This document shows, one piece after another, positions 1-12,392 of a DNA stretch of 64,000 bases. The translations under genes and the position numbers were made by a program. Source of the stretch: Lactifluus volemus (lineage: Eukaryota > Basidiomycota > Agaricomycetes > Russulales > Russulaceae); assembly GCA_022376515.1 (NCBI GenBank), contig WTXI01000177.1:1-64000 (forward strand). Direction: 5' to 3'. The notes beneath the pieces were generated by a model. That model ran no database searches and was not told the origin of the DNA. It saw nothing but the letters and a program-made list of their open reading frames with translations. The first letter of the stretch is position 1. Each line of letters begins with the position of its first letter.

Positions 1-3000
1 GAAAAAAGGCGCTTGATATAGACGTACCTGGGTAGTGGTCAATCTGTCTGCGAGCTTGGTGAGCGACTTGAGCAAGTATTCTTCTTCGTCAACTGTGCCC
101 TTGCGCCCTGACCCGATCTTACGCTCCATCTTGCGCTTTGAGCGTGAGGTTCGCTTCGTCGTGCGCGATGCGGCAGCGGATGGGGTCGGCGCTGCCGTGT
201 AGCGCGTAAAAGCGGTGAAAGCGGACGCGTCAGTCATCACATCCACGTTGTGAATCGCAGCAGAGTCTTCGGTGCCATAGAATTCCTCTGTCAAAGTTGG
301 GTGTGAGGTGAGAAAGGTGCACTTTCGAGTTCTGCTTGAATAGATGGCGTGGTGCGTGCATACCTGGATCTTCGGCCTTTTTGATGCGCAGCTCGCGCAG
401 ACGCGTGACTTGCTTTTGGAGTTGTGAGCGCATGTCAATGAGGTCTTCTGCGATCTGTGTCCGTGCTTCGAGGACTGCGGGGTTAATGATATCCTCGAAG
501 AGTTCGGGTTGCTCGTGCAGAACTATCTAGAGAATTATTTTTTTCACGTGAGACTTGTGGAGCCGTTCGGTCCAATAATATAGAACTGACGATGCGACGC
601 GCTTCCGAGAATGATTCCCTTGAGCGAGCGCGATGACGGCTTCACGGACGTCCTCGGCATAATCAAGAAGTACCTGACCAGCTTCCGTACAGCGTTTTTT
701 CGAGACGAGATCCTCTGTAAGGATGGGTCTTGATAAATATGCGTAGGAGTTTTTCTTGTGAGGGATGCCTTACCAGCCACACGGTATGCGATTTCGACGA
801 CGTCCTCATGGCCGACCTGCTGAAGCTGCGCGAGTTCGAAAAGCTCTCTCCATGAGAGTGCCTTTTCGTACGCAAGCATTGCCTTCTGTGGTCGTTGCGC
901 ATCGATAAACACTACGTCTTGTTAGTACGATCCAAGTTTAAGATGTGTAGAATACCTAACGTACCCAATGCAGACTGACCAAACTCCCGCCTTTCGAAGA
1001 GCCATTCCCCGTACAAATTCAGAATTTCCTGACAGATGCTGTTCAATCAACGTGATCCTCCAGGAAGATACCGTCCGCACTCGAAATTGATCTGTCTCAG
1101 CAAAGATTTCCAGAGCCGTTTCGTAAAGTTGGTGTTTCTCTACGTACGCCTTGACATCGTCAAAGTGTTCTTGGCCTAGAGCATATACCAATAAGTTAGA
1201 TACGAAACTACGTCGACTCGACAGACCTGCGAGGCTGAGATTTTGTAAAGCACTCTTGTATCGCTTGAGGTGATCATCAATACGGAAGCGCTGGTAGTAC
1301 TTTTCCAATGCACGTAGTTCACGCAAGAAAGGAAGGTATTCTCGAGGGTCCTGAAATGATGTCAGCATACTGTACCACAAATATAGAAAGATGGGACCTT
1401 TTGAGCGTGCTGTGCGATCAAGAGAACCAGTGAGAAATCATACATCCCTAGAGCGACGTCGAATAACGTGTCCGCGTCAACCAGGAAGATGATGTATTTG
1501 ACTGCATCTTCTACCGCAGATGGGATGCGTTCTGACTATTTTCAGGACTCGGCGCAAAAAAAATGGCGGGGTCACAATACCTCGAAGCTGCAATAGAACG
1601 CGGAGCCCGGCCTCGAGATCCGGAGGACGCTTTACGACGTACGCAGTCAAGATTGAGTTGATATACTTCTCCATGTCCTGGGCCTCAAGCTGTTCCCTCA
1701 CGGCATCACAAACCTCAGAGATTACCTCCGGCGGCTGCGAACTTTGTCTGCGAAACCCCTTGATCAGTTTCAAGTTAGCAGTTCCAGCAAAACTTACGAA
1801 CCCGAGGCTTGTTAGGAAAAGGTTGATGTAGTCTACATCACGAACTTGCTCAACAAAAGATGGCAGGCGCTCCCTGAACAATTTCGGGTCTCGGTTTACG
1901 ATGATATTAAGATCGATTCGATGCTTCCTGCATGCCAAGAATGCCTTGCGATAGTTACCCCTTGCCGTGACCTGTTACTACAATTCTGCTCGTCATGAAA
2001 ATGAACACCCACTCGTCTATGTCTGCTTGAATAGTGACCATGACCATCGGTCGAGGGTTCACGGTCTCGAGGTTCCCACGCGGCATCTGTAAGACCAAGC
2101 TCATAGCGCTCGGGATGGAGGTTACGATTCGGGAGCCTCGCTCAACGCGACGCCGTTCGCCTCCCACATCAGTGCCTGCGTCTACGGTTGCAATGAGCGA
2201 CGCAGGAACAAAATGAGCTTCGTGTGCCAATGTCGTGTACACGACTAGGTCTCCAGAAACCGTGAAGGAATTCGCATTCTGCGCGAGCGTGCGTACGGGA
2301 GAAGATGGTGTTGTTGACGATAAGGTGCCGGAGCGCGTGAGAGAAATGTAAAGGCAGGTTTCTGGTAACGATGGAGACTCTGGCATGTCTATAGACCGTA
2401 CGACATCGCAGGTTGTTCCGAAATCAGCGCGGAGGGTAAGCTGTTTAGATTCGCTGTCATCTAGTAGCAGGATGTAAAGACATAAATTCACAGCATGAAC
2501 GGACACCAACGTACATTCATGTACCTTGCCGTTACGGTGAATGACTGTTCCGCCCGCAATGGCTAGGCGCCATCCTAAAGAACCAAGGGTGGGGACCTCT
2601 GGAGCATTGACACTCTCCCCTTCGATGTCAAGGACATGCAGTACATCTGTTCCGTTCTTCTCGAAGCCAAGGGCTGAGATGCGTGTAATATTGTCCCCAG
2701 AAGCATTTGTCCGCACAGAGATCTCTCGAAATTGCGCGCTATCAAGCGAACCGCTCCACAGGCGGTCGGGCATCATAACAGGTCCGCGCCCAAATTCAAG
2801 CCGTGTGTTCAAGTTCCATAACTCAAGGTATCCAGTTTCCCACAAGACTGCCAGGATGTCTTCTCTCGATGAAAATGCAACATGACAAGGAGTTGACAAT
2901 GTTCGGCAAGGTGCTGATGGTGAAGGCCGGAGGGTGAGCCTGTGAGAGGCCATGGGAGGTGGGACATTTTGCATTCTGAACGGTGTGAGAAGAATAGATG

Positions 3001-4742
3001 CTATAGTGGGAGTCACAAGGGCGAATTTCGCAGAATATGATTATGATTGGCATACATCCGTCTACAACGGCAACTGTCCCAGTGTCATTTGGGGCTCTCG
3101 CCGTGGCGGCGCATGTCTCCCAGCGACAAGAGTGCGAGATGATTTCAGCTGACATTAGGAAGGTGAGAAGAAAACCACCTAGGAAGATACAAAGTCAACC
3201 AACTCTTTGTCGTGAGCAAAATTTGAAGAGCATTCTCAGGATGCCAGCCGACCGAGGTGTACCTTCCACCTTCCGAAGTCGATGGTGCTGCAATCTCTTG
3301 CTTGAGATACCTACTTGAATATCAAACCTCTAGTTTGGGTAATCGAAAACTTGACGGTACCAGTGGTAGTTCCCAGTTGTCCAGAGTTGGACTAGGCACG
3401 TTAGGGTCGCTCATGAAGCAGAAAAAGGGGACTGACTAGTGTCGCCAGAATCCTCCTCTATCCATATCAAGAGTACATTCGAGTCGGCACTCCAGCAAAT
3501 TTCCTTGACCTTGTAGCCCCACTTCCTATCTTTCGCCTCTGTCGGACCAACGCCGGGCGTCCCGTGTCGGAGACCAAACTCCCCATGTCTTAGCCCATTC
3601 TTCTCAAAGAACACGATATCATGTCTGCCCTCGCGGCCCTTTCCTCCTCCCGGGAACGTTCCAAACCGTTGTGCGCCAACGATGAGATTACCTGATGGGC
3701 GCCATGACAGTGGATGCTCCAACCCTGGTATCGCTTCTGCCGTAGCCTGCAGCACGCCGTCACGGTTGTAGATACGGAGCACACGCCGTCGAAGCGTGGT
3801 GACCGTATCTAGTGAGACAACAGAGACGACGAATTGAGTGCCATCACCACGCCAGGAAATGCGAGTGAGAAGATCATCGTCTGGTGAAATGCCGACAGAA
3901 GATAAGGAGGACGCCAAAGGTGCCTGGGCAGCAGCTTTGCCAAGCGAACCGTGGAATTGAGTTTGCTTAGAACCCCAGCCGACGTTGATTGGAGCATCTA
4001 GAAGATGTTTCCACACGAACTGGGGCAATGGACAAGGAATTAACATTCTCACCTTCTCCAAATTCGTCAGTGTGTAGGACCGACTCATGAAGAACATCAA
4101 AAGTGGGAGTCATGACAATCAGTTTACTCTTCCCTGTACGCCATTCAATTAATGATGCAGGAACTGCAGACATCGAGACATACCCGTAACAAGGATGAGT
4201 AAAGAATCATCTGGACTCCATGCGGCCGCTTGGATTCCATCTTCAAAGGAGCCTATTATTTCGAACTGTAAGACAGGGTGTCAACACGCAAAGCGAGGAG
4301 AAGCCAAGCATCTCTATCTTGCCTGTGAATCTGGATCCTCCAGCTTCATCGATGCAATATCTCCACCCCGCGTGATGACAACAAGGGACTCTTCGCCAGG
4401 AACGCTCCTTAAGGACGCCACCTGTGAGACAGTGTCCGGAACGGTTCTGTTTGCAGATGATACGAGCGTTGCAACGAGTTCAGTGGGCGCTACCTGTAGT
4501 GGAAGTGAATCTCTGGGGCCAATCCTTTCCCCCGGTTTCTCAAGCCGAGCACGCACCTTGTCCATCTCGTACGAGTCATCAGGAAGACCTCGCTTGTAGA
4601 CATCCATCTCGATATCCGCATCAGCATTCGAACGCTCCGAGGCTATCCATATACAAGCCCTGTCAACATCGACAGCAGTGATAGTAATGTTGCCGCCCTG
4701 GATGACCGAACGCCATGTACCGGAAAGAGCAATGTTCCTCAT
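1..4742 (-). CDS. ELP1: Elongator complex protein 1 (ELP1/IKI3), 3' end cut by window edge
   Basis: Scaffold subunit of the Elongator complex, which modifies wobble uridines of tRNA in the cytoplasm. The N-terminus starts MRNIALSG at 4742; the same frame runs upstream to a TTG at 4757, but 4742 is the first ATG. Spliced blocks match the family in order: FEIIGSF, QAAAWSPDDSLLILVTG, VMTPTFDVL, FGEDAPINVGWGSKQTQFHG, QLWTTGNYHW, YLKQEIAAP, VGWHPENALQILLTT, then the second propeller and the C-terminal helical repeats. Near 230-30 lies the basic motif KRKMERK followed by GTVDEEEYLLKSL, the conserved C-terminal dimerisation/tRNA-binding tail. About ten short introns interrupt it. The first (4266-4322) has a GC-AG border; others at about 4127-4176 and 4003-4057 are GT-AG. 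A GT donor near position 28 implies at least one further exon left of the window. Identification is very secure; not every splice site was resolved. Confidence 0.95.
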
Positions 4743-4818
4743 CTCTATTGTTGACAAAAAAGCGAGTTAACAAAAGTGATCGATGATGGCGAAACCGGGC
4801 CGGACCGGCTTGTCCGTT
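4743..4818. promoter_or_regulatory. Very short shared 5' region between ELP1 and EFG1
   Basis: Only 40 bp separate the ELP1 ATG (4742, minus) from the first in-frame EFG1 ATG (4783, plus), or 76 bp if EFG1 starts at 4819. Both promoters must therefore overlap each other's leader or first exon. No TATA box is visible. The shared-promoter role is inferred from geometry only. Confidence 0.5.
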
Positions 4819-5957
4819 ATGCCTCCGATTCGCACCAAACACTCAGAATCTTCAACGAGTGCAATATCGAGACTGGAAACAAATAAGAAAAGGATACGTA
4901 CTAACACAAAAGAGCGGGCGACTCTCGGCGTATCCAAACTCAAGTCTGCTGTCAGGCAGACCCGGCGTCTCCTCGCAAAGGTGCCGCTGTTTGCGACTGA
5001 CCATCATATCTCATAATATGCGCTCATATTCAGTAGGAGGGTCTTGCAGCTGATGCACGCGTTGAAGCGGAGAGAAAAATAAAATCTCTCGAAGCGGATC
5101 TTGCGGTGGCGGAAAGAGCGAACAAGGAGCGCGCGCTAGCAACACGGTACCACAAAGTCAAGTTTTTTGGTGCGTCCTCATGCATCATGAAAACTTTGGC
5201 GATTCACAAACAGAGTACAGATCGTCAGAAACTCCTGCGTAAGATCAAGCAGACTAAAAAGCGTCTCGAGGATGAGGAAGTTTCATCCAAAGTTCGAAAG
5301 GCTCTCAAGGCGGAACTATTCGAGTTACGAGTGGATCTGAACTATGTTATGGTACGTTCCTCAGATCCTATGCCACTGCCAGTAACTCCACGTCTCTCCC
5401 CTTTTTTGTTCAAGAACTACCCAAAATTGGAGAAGTACATCTCGCTCTTCCCTCCCGAAGCACGATATACAGAGGGTGCCGCAGTGCCCGTTCATTCAGC
5501 GACAACTAGCTCGAGCGCTACCGACGAAAAGCGTGACATGCTCCGAGAACAAGTACGTGAGAAGATGCGCGCGGGTGAGATGAGCGGCGAACCGGAGACG
5601 TTGGAACACAAGCCATCAGAACGTCTGATTGAAACAACCGAGCACCGGGAAAGCTCGGTCAATAAGAAGGAGAGAAGTGCCGAAGGGAAAGAAAAGGGAA
5701 GAGTCAGACAACAACATGTGGAGGCATTGGATGACTTCTTCGAAGAAGATGGTGCTGGACTCGGAGACGAGGAGGGCCTGCAAGTTGAGGCAAGCGAGCA
5801 TGCCAATACCCGCAATGCAGAGCTAGGGGCGAAACGAAGATCGGATAGGTCTGTGACTCAGTCGCCAGCTGAGAAACATTCGAAAAAAGGAAATCCTAAG
5901 AAACGGAGAGAAAAAGTTGCGACGTCAGCTATCGTACAAGACAGCTTCAGCGAGTAG
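4783..5957 (+). CDS. EFG1: rRNA-processing protein EFG1
   Basis: Nucleolar factor needed for 18S rRNA maturation in yeast. The family core is plain after splicing: KLKSAVRQTRRLLAK, then AADARVEAERKIKSLEADLA, ANKERALATRYHKVKFFDRQ, KLLRKIKQTKKRLEDEE, ELRVDLNYVM and NYPKLEKYISLFP. Three introns are needed. The first, about 4980-5039, lies after RLLAK. The second, 5170-5220, is itself free of stops but breaks the family motif if translated. The third, 5352-5414, joins NYVM to NYPKLEKY. The second half (about 5455-5957) is charged, Lys/Glu-rich, low-complexity sequence with basic nuclear/nucleolar-type stretches such as KKGNPKKRREK. The start could be ATG 4783 or ATG 4819 (MPPIRTKHS). It is divergent from ELP1. 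Confidence 0.9.
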
Positions 5958-8391
5958 GACTGTCTCGTGCTCGTGAGTGTCTCTGTTTCTAGGAGAGACT
6001 CCCATTTGAACGCTGCTATGCAGCAGTACTTGTTACAGGTAACAGTGGTCGTGTGTGGTATTCTCTGCCCTACTATTGTTGTCATACATCTCATTGGGTG
6101 AAGTAATTATACAACTCGTTCCATGGGCATGTACTGTACAGCCCTCATGTACCATTGGGATGGAAAGCTGAGAGAAGATTGTGTTGAAAGCGGACTAGAA
6201 CGCCTAATATTGAATTCAAAGAGAAGGATAAACCAAGGGTGGGAGCAGCGGTGAAGGGAAAGGCGTTAGGAGTCTCGTATAGTCACGGAACGAGACGAAC
6301 GAAGACAAGGCGGAATGGAAGCAAAGGTCGAAACCGAGAGCGGCAATCTAAGAAAACTTGAGGCAAACGAAGATATGATTTCGAGAACAAATGGGGGTCC
6401 CTCCAATACAATTCTACAGGTATTTATATACATCGAGACCTGTAATCACTAAGGTATGGAGAAGCGTCGAAGACGGGGGAATTAGTTGGACATCAGAAGT
6501 GAGGCGAACGAATGAGGGAGGAGCGCGAGGTTCTTCCAAAGTGTAAGTGTACAAAGGAATCAAAAGGTGAAGCTGAGAAGGAAGGAACAGTATTAACAAG
6601 TTTCGGTGTCCACGTACAGTGCACCCTCAGAAGGCTTCACCGAGAGCGAGAGAGAGAGTAAGTCCGACAACCAAGATCCTAGGTGCACGGCAGGCAACCC
6701 CGGCTAGGTATGGAGACGCGAGTACAGATAGATGTATTAGCGTACTTAATAAACCAATGGAGATGCGAGGCAATCTGGAGGCAAAACAGGAAATCGAGAC
6801 TACACGAGGCATGTCAGAAACACAAAGGAGACAAAGAGAACGATGGTGCGACACGATGCCACAGTAGATGGGTCTGTGGCTGAGGACTCATGAAACGGGG
6901 GGGATAAGGACGAGGGCGATGACCCAGGATCTTTTGAAGCGACCGAAGAAGAGAGGTGAGAATGGGGAAAAGGGAGTCTAACGAGGAGAGGAGAACGAGG
7001 AGAACGAGAATGGGTATCCGGTACCAGTGGCGTACAGAACGTGGTTCGAGGCCTGCCACGTGGCTCTCCAGCTTGACCCTACAGTTGTGTTTGTGTCTCC
7101 TGCACGGCTGAAAATAAATAAAATCTATACTTAGATTTTGGTTTTTCTCAAAAAGACGTGGCGATATATCTGAAACTAAAGCTAGCTAGCGTACAGCCAA
7201 GGGGGCATCCATACGGAAATTTCGACAGCGTGAGAGAGACAGGAAGGCCGACGTCGGCTCTCGACGTTTTTTGCCCGGTTGTGGTCGGGATAATATATCG
7301 AGAGAGAGATATTGACGCAAACGCATACGCATAGGTGTTGGAAAGTCTTCGTCAGCGGAGGGAAGAAGACACTCGGGGGGAAGCCTGCTGGCCAAAAGCA
7401 AGCAGTTTTTTCGTTGAGATCTCGAAAAAAATCCGCGGTGATAAGGTCTACAGTAGTAGGCGGCTATAGCGGCGGCCGCACGAGAGTTTGTGGCGATAAG
7501 TTGAATTGACAGACGGTATAAACAAGAAAAGAGGGAGGAGGTGCCGAGATATAGGAGTACAGTACCCGAGGCCCGAGGGGTAGGTGGAGTGCTAGCACAT
7601 CGCGCGCCACTGGCCCACGAAAACGGAAGAAGGTTCTGGATAGGCCCGGTGCCTCGGAATGATGACAGCGGCAAGATAATGACAGCCGTAATGACAAAAA
7701 ATGCAATGTTACGTAACATAATGAACTTGAAGCGCTTAAGGGGAGGTTACGACTCTGTACGCGGGTTGGAAACCCGTGGCCTCGGTGATCGAATTGAGGG
7801 GAATTGGGGATGAGAGAAGCTGGTAAAGAAAATTAGACCGACGTGTGGATATTGCTTGGGTTTGTCCACGAGGTGCAAACTGTAAGCGCTGATGGTGTCA
7901 TGACGGTCGGAGTGGATTGAATGAGGGAATGATAAGGCAGAGTGATAAGGCAGAGAATGTTCAGGAGTACGTTAACCAGGTACCAGGTTCTGGAATTCAT
8001 CCGAATTTGGCGACACGACTGATAGTGTTCATGTTTTACCGGATAAATCTACAACTTTACCACTTTCTCTTGCCTCAATGATCCTAGCTTGAAAGAACGA
8101 CATTGGGTGTGAAGTTTTCCCATCAAACCAATATTTGGGTATTACAAATCGTTTTCGGGTGAGGTCCGTGCCCTTCAATGGAAACATTCCGCAGCCTACA
8201 GATAACGAATATCGCATCTCGTCCTCGGAGAAATACACGAAACACACCCACTTGTACAATAGACTAGCCATGCCTCCTTTTTTGCTAATTCTACAGCTTG
8301 AACCCAAAAGACTCCATGACTCAGGTGGAAACGCCATATTCGAATGGAGGGCAGACAGCAAACTGCTCTGCGTTGAGGTATGCTACAAACG
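5958..8391. other. Intergenic, no supported gene
   Basis: Scattered open frames of 60-180 codons on both strands have no recognisable domain, no consistent splice pattern and skewed GA/CT-rich composition. Nothing here can be supported as a gene. The part next to EFG1 probably holds its 3' UTR, and the part from about 7900 the 3' UTR of the neighbouring minus-strand gene. Confidence 0.5.
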
Positions 8392-10331
8392 TTACCGACC
8401 GCCTCTCCGCAACGTTACGTGGACTTCTTGGTTACGCTTTTTCTTCGGTGTAGGAGGAGGAGGTCCAAGTGGTAGTGGAGGGAACACTATCTCAGAGGTA
8501 GGTACCGTCCACTGCGAGGCTGTCGAGGTGGCGATACTCGAGGTATCGGGGAGCATCGGGGGAAGTGTCGACTGAGACAGTTCAGCGTGAAAAGTATCGT
8601 TCGAATCGACAAGCATCGATGACCTGCAAATGGTCAGAGTTGATAAACAGCCGCGAGCATGCTTCTTTGACGTACTCATACTGCAAATGGGGACCTATCG
8701 GACATTCATTGAGTCGGACTCTGAGCATACGACCAGGAGATAGTTCGGGCGTATTACAACCGAATGAGACTGTCCGAGCAGGGTCAGGATCGCGATTTTC
8801 TGCCGGATTTGAGGACCCTGTGATGAGGAGGCTTGCGTTGACCGTTGTCGGCGGCGAGTTTTGTCCCAATTCAAGAGAGAGATACCACTTGCCCTCGGGT
8901 TGGCCTTTCGTCACCCCGGTCTCAACAACCGCGTTAAATCTGAGTATCCAAAGCCTGCCTGCGAGAGATTGCGTAAAAACGCAGGTCTACACACACAGGA
9001 AAAGAGGCGGACGCACATGACGCGACAAATTCAACCGCAACAGACTTACAGACGCGCATTCGCAGTCGGAATCTTGGAATTTTGATATAAGCCACGAAAG
9101 ATCCAGTTCCATCCCGCTTCTCGTCAACGTCAACGTGGTCTTCCAGGTTTGCGGGACCGAGCAATAGCACATCTCTCGCAGAAAGGGGTGAGAGAGGGGG
9201 AATATCCCGAAACAAGCGCTGAAGAAGGACATTATCAGATGCCGTCATGCAAGCAGAGCGGATAGCATCAAGGGTGGCTGGACTGAGCGGCCGACAGGCG
9301 TCTAACAAGGCGAACACGAGGGAATCAAGCTCCACGTTGTTGTTCCCGGATGCGGCAGCCCTGTTTACGATAGCCCAATATATTGGGGGGTAACCCTCGA
9401 TCGCCATTTCTTGTAGAACTGTAGAAAGGTCCAGGCCTCCAAGTTCACACGCTTGAGCACATGCTGAAAAAATGGAGGACCGCTCCTCATCTGGTGGTAG
9501 CCTACCCGAGAGCAAACATTCCACAAGTGACCGAACGTTGTCCTTTGCCCCTGCCTGTGCCGACTCTCTGCGAGCTGCCTCTTCTATTTCTCGTTGTTGG
9601 GAGGAGTACCGTACTGCCTCCTCAGTCGTCCGTGGTCTTATCTGATCGAACGATACGAGGTCCACTGGCTCGGCTTGCGGCGGAATTGGATGGCGAGCAG
9701 ATTTGGGAAACTTGAGTACGGTAAGTGGATGAAACTTGGACCGGTTTTTAAGGATTTGGCTATTTGGAGGTGCAGGTGGGAGTGGGTCAGATGGCGGACC
9801 AGACAGGTGTGAAGATAGATGTGCATGTGAAGGGGTAGCGGTGACCGTTCCTGAGTAGGACGAGGACGAGGACGAGGAAGGGGGAGAGGAGGGTGGCGAA
9901 GACGATGACGAGAGAGAGGGAGAAGGAGAGGAGAGTGGGGGAGTGAGACGATCTTGGTAGTCCGGCACGCGGCTTGAGCGTTGGAGTGATTGGTGTCTAT
10001 ATCGCTGGGCAGTTTCACCAGCGATCATCGACAAAGAATCTAGAGTGTCTTGAAGTGGGCTAGAAAAGGTAGACACGCGAAGAGGCGGGAGTGCGACCGG
10101 ACGAGATGGCGTTGGGCCGGGAGTTTGCGATCGTGAGGTTCTCTGACGATATTCACCGACCGAGTTGTAGCGCGATCTTCTTGGATTATAAGGAGGTGGG
10201 GGTGGGAGTGGTATACAATGAGGTGGTCGAGAGTCAGACATCTCTGGAGGAGGAAAGGAGTGTTCCAGTCGAAAAGAGGGTAAGGGTTTAGTAGGATGCC
10301 ATATATATGCATCTCTTCGTTTCACTGCCAT
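8392..10331 (-). CDS. Uncharacterised Pro/Ser-rich protein, paralogue A
   Basis: Starts MAVKRRDAYIW at 10331. The first exon (to about 8995) encodes a roughly 200-residue proline/serine-rich, presumably disordered head. A helical region follows with LLSGRLPPDEERSSIFSAC and VLQEMAIEGYPPIYWAIVNR, which resembles an ankyrin-like pair of helices, then a basic beta-type stretch, KIPRFRLRMRVCKSVAVEFV. Downstream exons on the same strand continue with KWYLSLELGQ and LNECPIGPHLQYEYV, and end in LRRGGR at 8392. The gene at 12393-14251 has the same exon order and the same blocks, so the two are tandem paralogues. Similar proteins are common in mushroom-forming fungi, to my knowledge without known function. 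Internal splice borders are approximate; an intron near 8940-8995 separates the large exon from the C-terminal exons. Confidence 0.7.
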
Positions 10332-12392
10332 GTACCTGGTCAGAAAGCCACTGAACTTATGAGAATTTAAATGGAATCCAGGGACACAGCCACTTTCGGG
10401 GGCACGATCGCATTTCCCGGGAAATCGTTCCCTAGAATCCTTAGCGTAGGGGCAGGTGATGCCTGATGATCAAGCGTGGCGCAGTAGCGCCCACCCACCT
10501 GTCCATTTGTCTTTATCATCGACCGGAAGGCAGTTCGGAAAACTTGAAAACATTAATAATAACTCGATATCTTGGCTGAGTTGGGATATTATCTCACTTG
10601 GGCCTTGAAGCGGGTCGCCAGGTCGGCTTTATCTGCATCCGCTAGGCCTCATCCTGACGAGGTACCCATTTTCCATTTTTAATCTTCCGCACTTGGCGCA
10701 AGGCGCAACGCACAAAGCTAATGGTGTCTCAGATTCGGAAACAACGTGCTTGATGTTACTGTACATGTAAAAAGATGCACAAACATTTTCACTTTGACGC
10801 TGTTCACGGACGTTATCTCATGAGCGCTGAGGTATGGCGGCGCACCGGCCACGGCGTCTTCTTAGGTCCATTTAGGAACGATCCTAAACACTCACAAATA
10901 CTTCCAAGTATGCTGCCCGAGGTAATTGTGCTTCCCCACTCACACGCACAATATTATTGATCGATCGCGATTGACCTGATCAGGTACTCCCTCAAATCGA
11001 GATATAATTCAAAGCGCGCCATGCACTCGTCCTTTCCAGATCCTCCCTAACTATAGGGCGCTTGCCAGTCCGAGTCCACGCCTTAACGACCCAATATCCT
11101 AACGGACGTACAGTATCCCAATGTCCGATTGGTGGTGGGTGCCTACTTAAACGTCTGGAGTGCATATCATGGTGCCCTCCCTACATCCTGTACGCGCTGT
11201 ATTTCCACTGACGCTCGATGGCGTACAATGACTACTCTCCTTGGTCACCATTTACGTCTAGGTGACTGATCGTCCTTCCCCTTTGTCCCCCCTCCCCTTT
11301 ATACGATTCCGGTCTGGGGCTGCACAGGCACAAGCCAATTGGAACGGCAATTGATAACGCTAGGTCCATTTAGCAGCTTGCAAGCAAGCTCAATACCTGT
11401 GAAGTGACGCCCAAGGCGGACTCGGACGCAACCACCGCGAGCGATTGAAAAGACCGACAACGTTGGCGCTTCCTAGTTTCCAAGTACATGAGCTATATGG
11501 GTTTAGTTCAAGGCGATGCCAGGGCTGCTTGTCTTCTAAAACTCTGTTCGAGTGTCATTACACTGTGTATCCCGGGAAAGGGAGAAGCATCAAAAATGTC
11601 AATCAGCGGAAATGACATACCGTGATCCCCATTCTATCGCCACGACCTCTCCCCGGGCCAGCTATCAGAAACACAGATTAGCTGTGCTCATAATTCGGAA
11701 ACATTTTGACGTTATTAATCGCGTGAAAATTTACGATATTGCAATGTGATAACAGTATATTGGGAGGAAGATGTTGGAAGGCCCGACCGGTGTGGGTAAC
11801 GTTTTCTCCCTTGGGGGCGATCGCCCATGGCTTCAAGCTAATTTTACTTAGTTTCGTCGAGGGGGTGCCTCGCAATACGGCGTCACCTCAAGGATGGAGC
11901 GCACCCGCACAGGGTAGCAGCACCAGCGCAATATGCTTACGACAATCGCGTTCAATATACGCTAGTCCAACGGTAAGTAGCACCCCATGTGATCCAGGCC
12001 CACCCGACGCAGACAGAAACCAAAAGACAGTTCTTGTAAAATAGACGCAGCACACTCCCTCCCCCCACTACGCAAACGTCCAGCACAGCTAACCCCTCCC
12101 CACTTGCCCACACCGCTTGTTACAATCCCTCTACTTGGGGACCGCGTCGTTGTCATAGCCACATTGCGGAATATGAATGCAGATTTTTTAAATAATAAAA
12201 AACCCAGTAAAAATCAAGTCAATTTCACCAGACGAGATGGCATTACAGCGGGAGACGATGTCACCAGCCCGATATCGGGACCTGGACACGTGATATGTGT
12301 AACTAGTCAGTGAAAACTGGTCCCATGGTTATACAACTTATACCAAGAAAAAGAAAGACAGTGTCGCAAGGGTTTAAAAATAATCTCGTTGT
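10332..12392. other. Intergenic, no supported gene
   Basis: About 2 kb between the two tandem paralogues. Short open frames show no domain or splice logic. It presumably holds the promoter of paralogue A (right next to 10331) and the 3' end of paralogue B near 12393. No repeats or RNA genes were recognised. Confidence 0.5.

Noticed and set aside
7186..7719. 177-codon minus-strand frame
   Set aside because: Arg/Ser/Pro-rich composition from CT-rich DNA, no domain and no splice partners; also opens on other frames in the same stretch.
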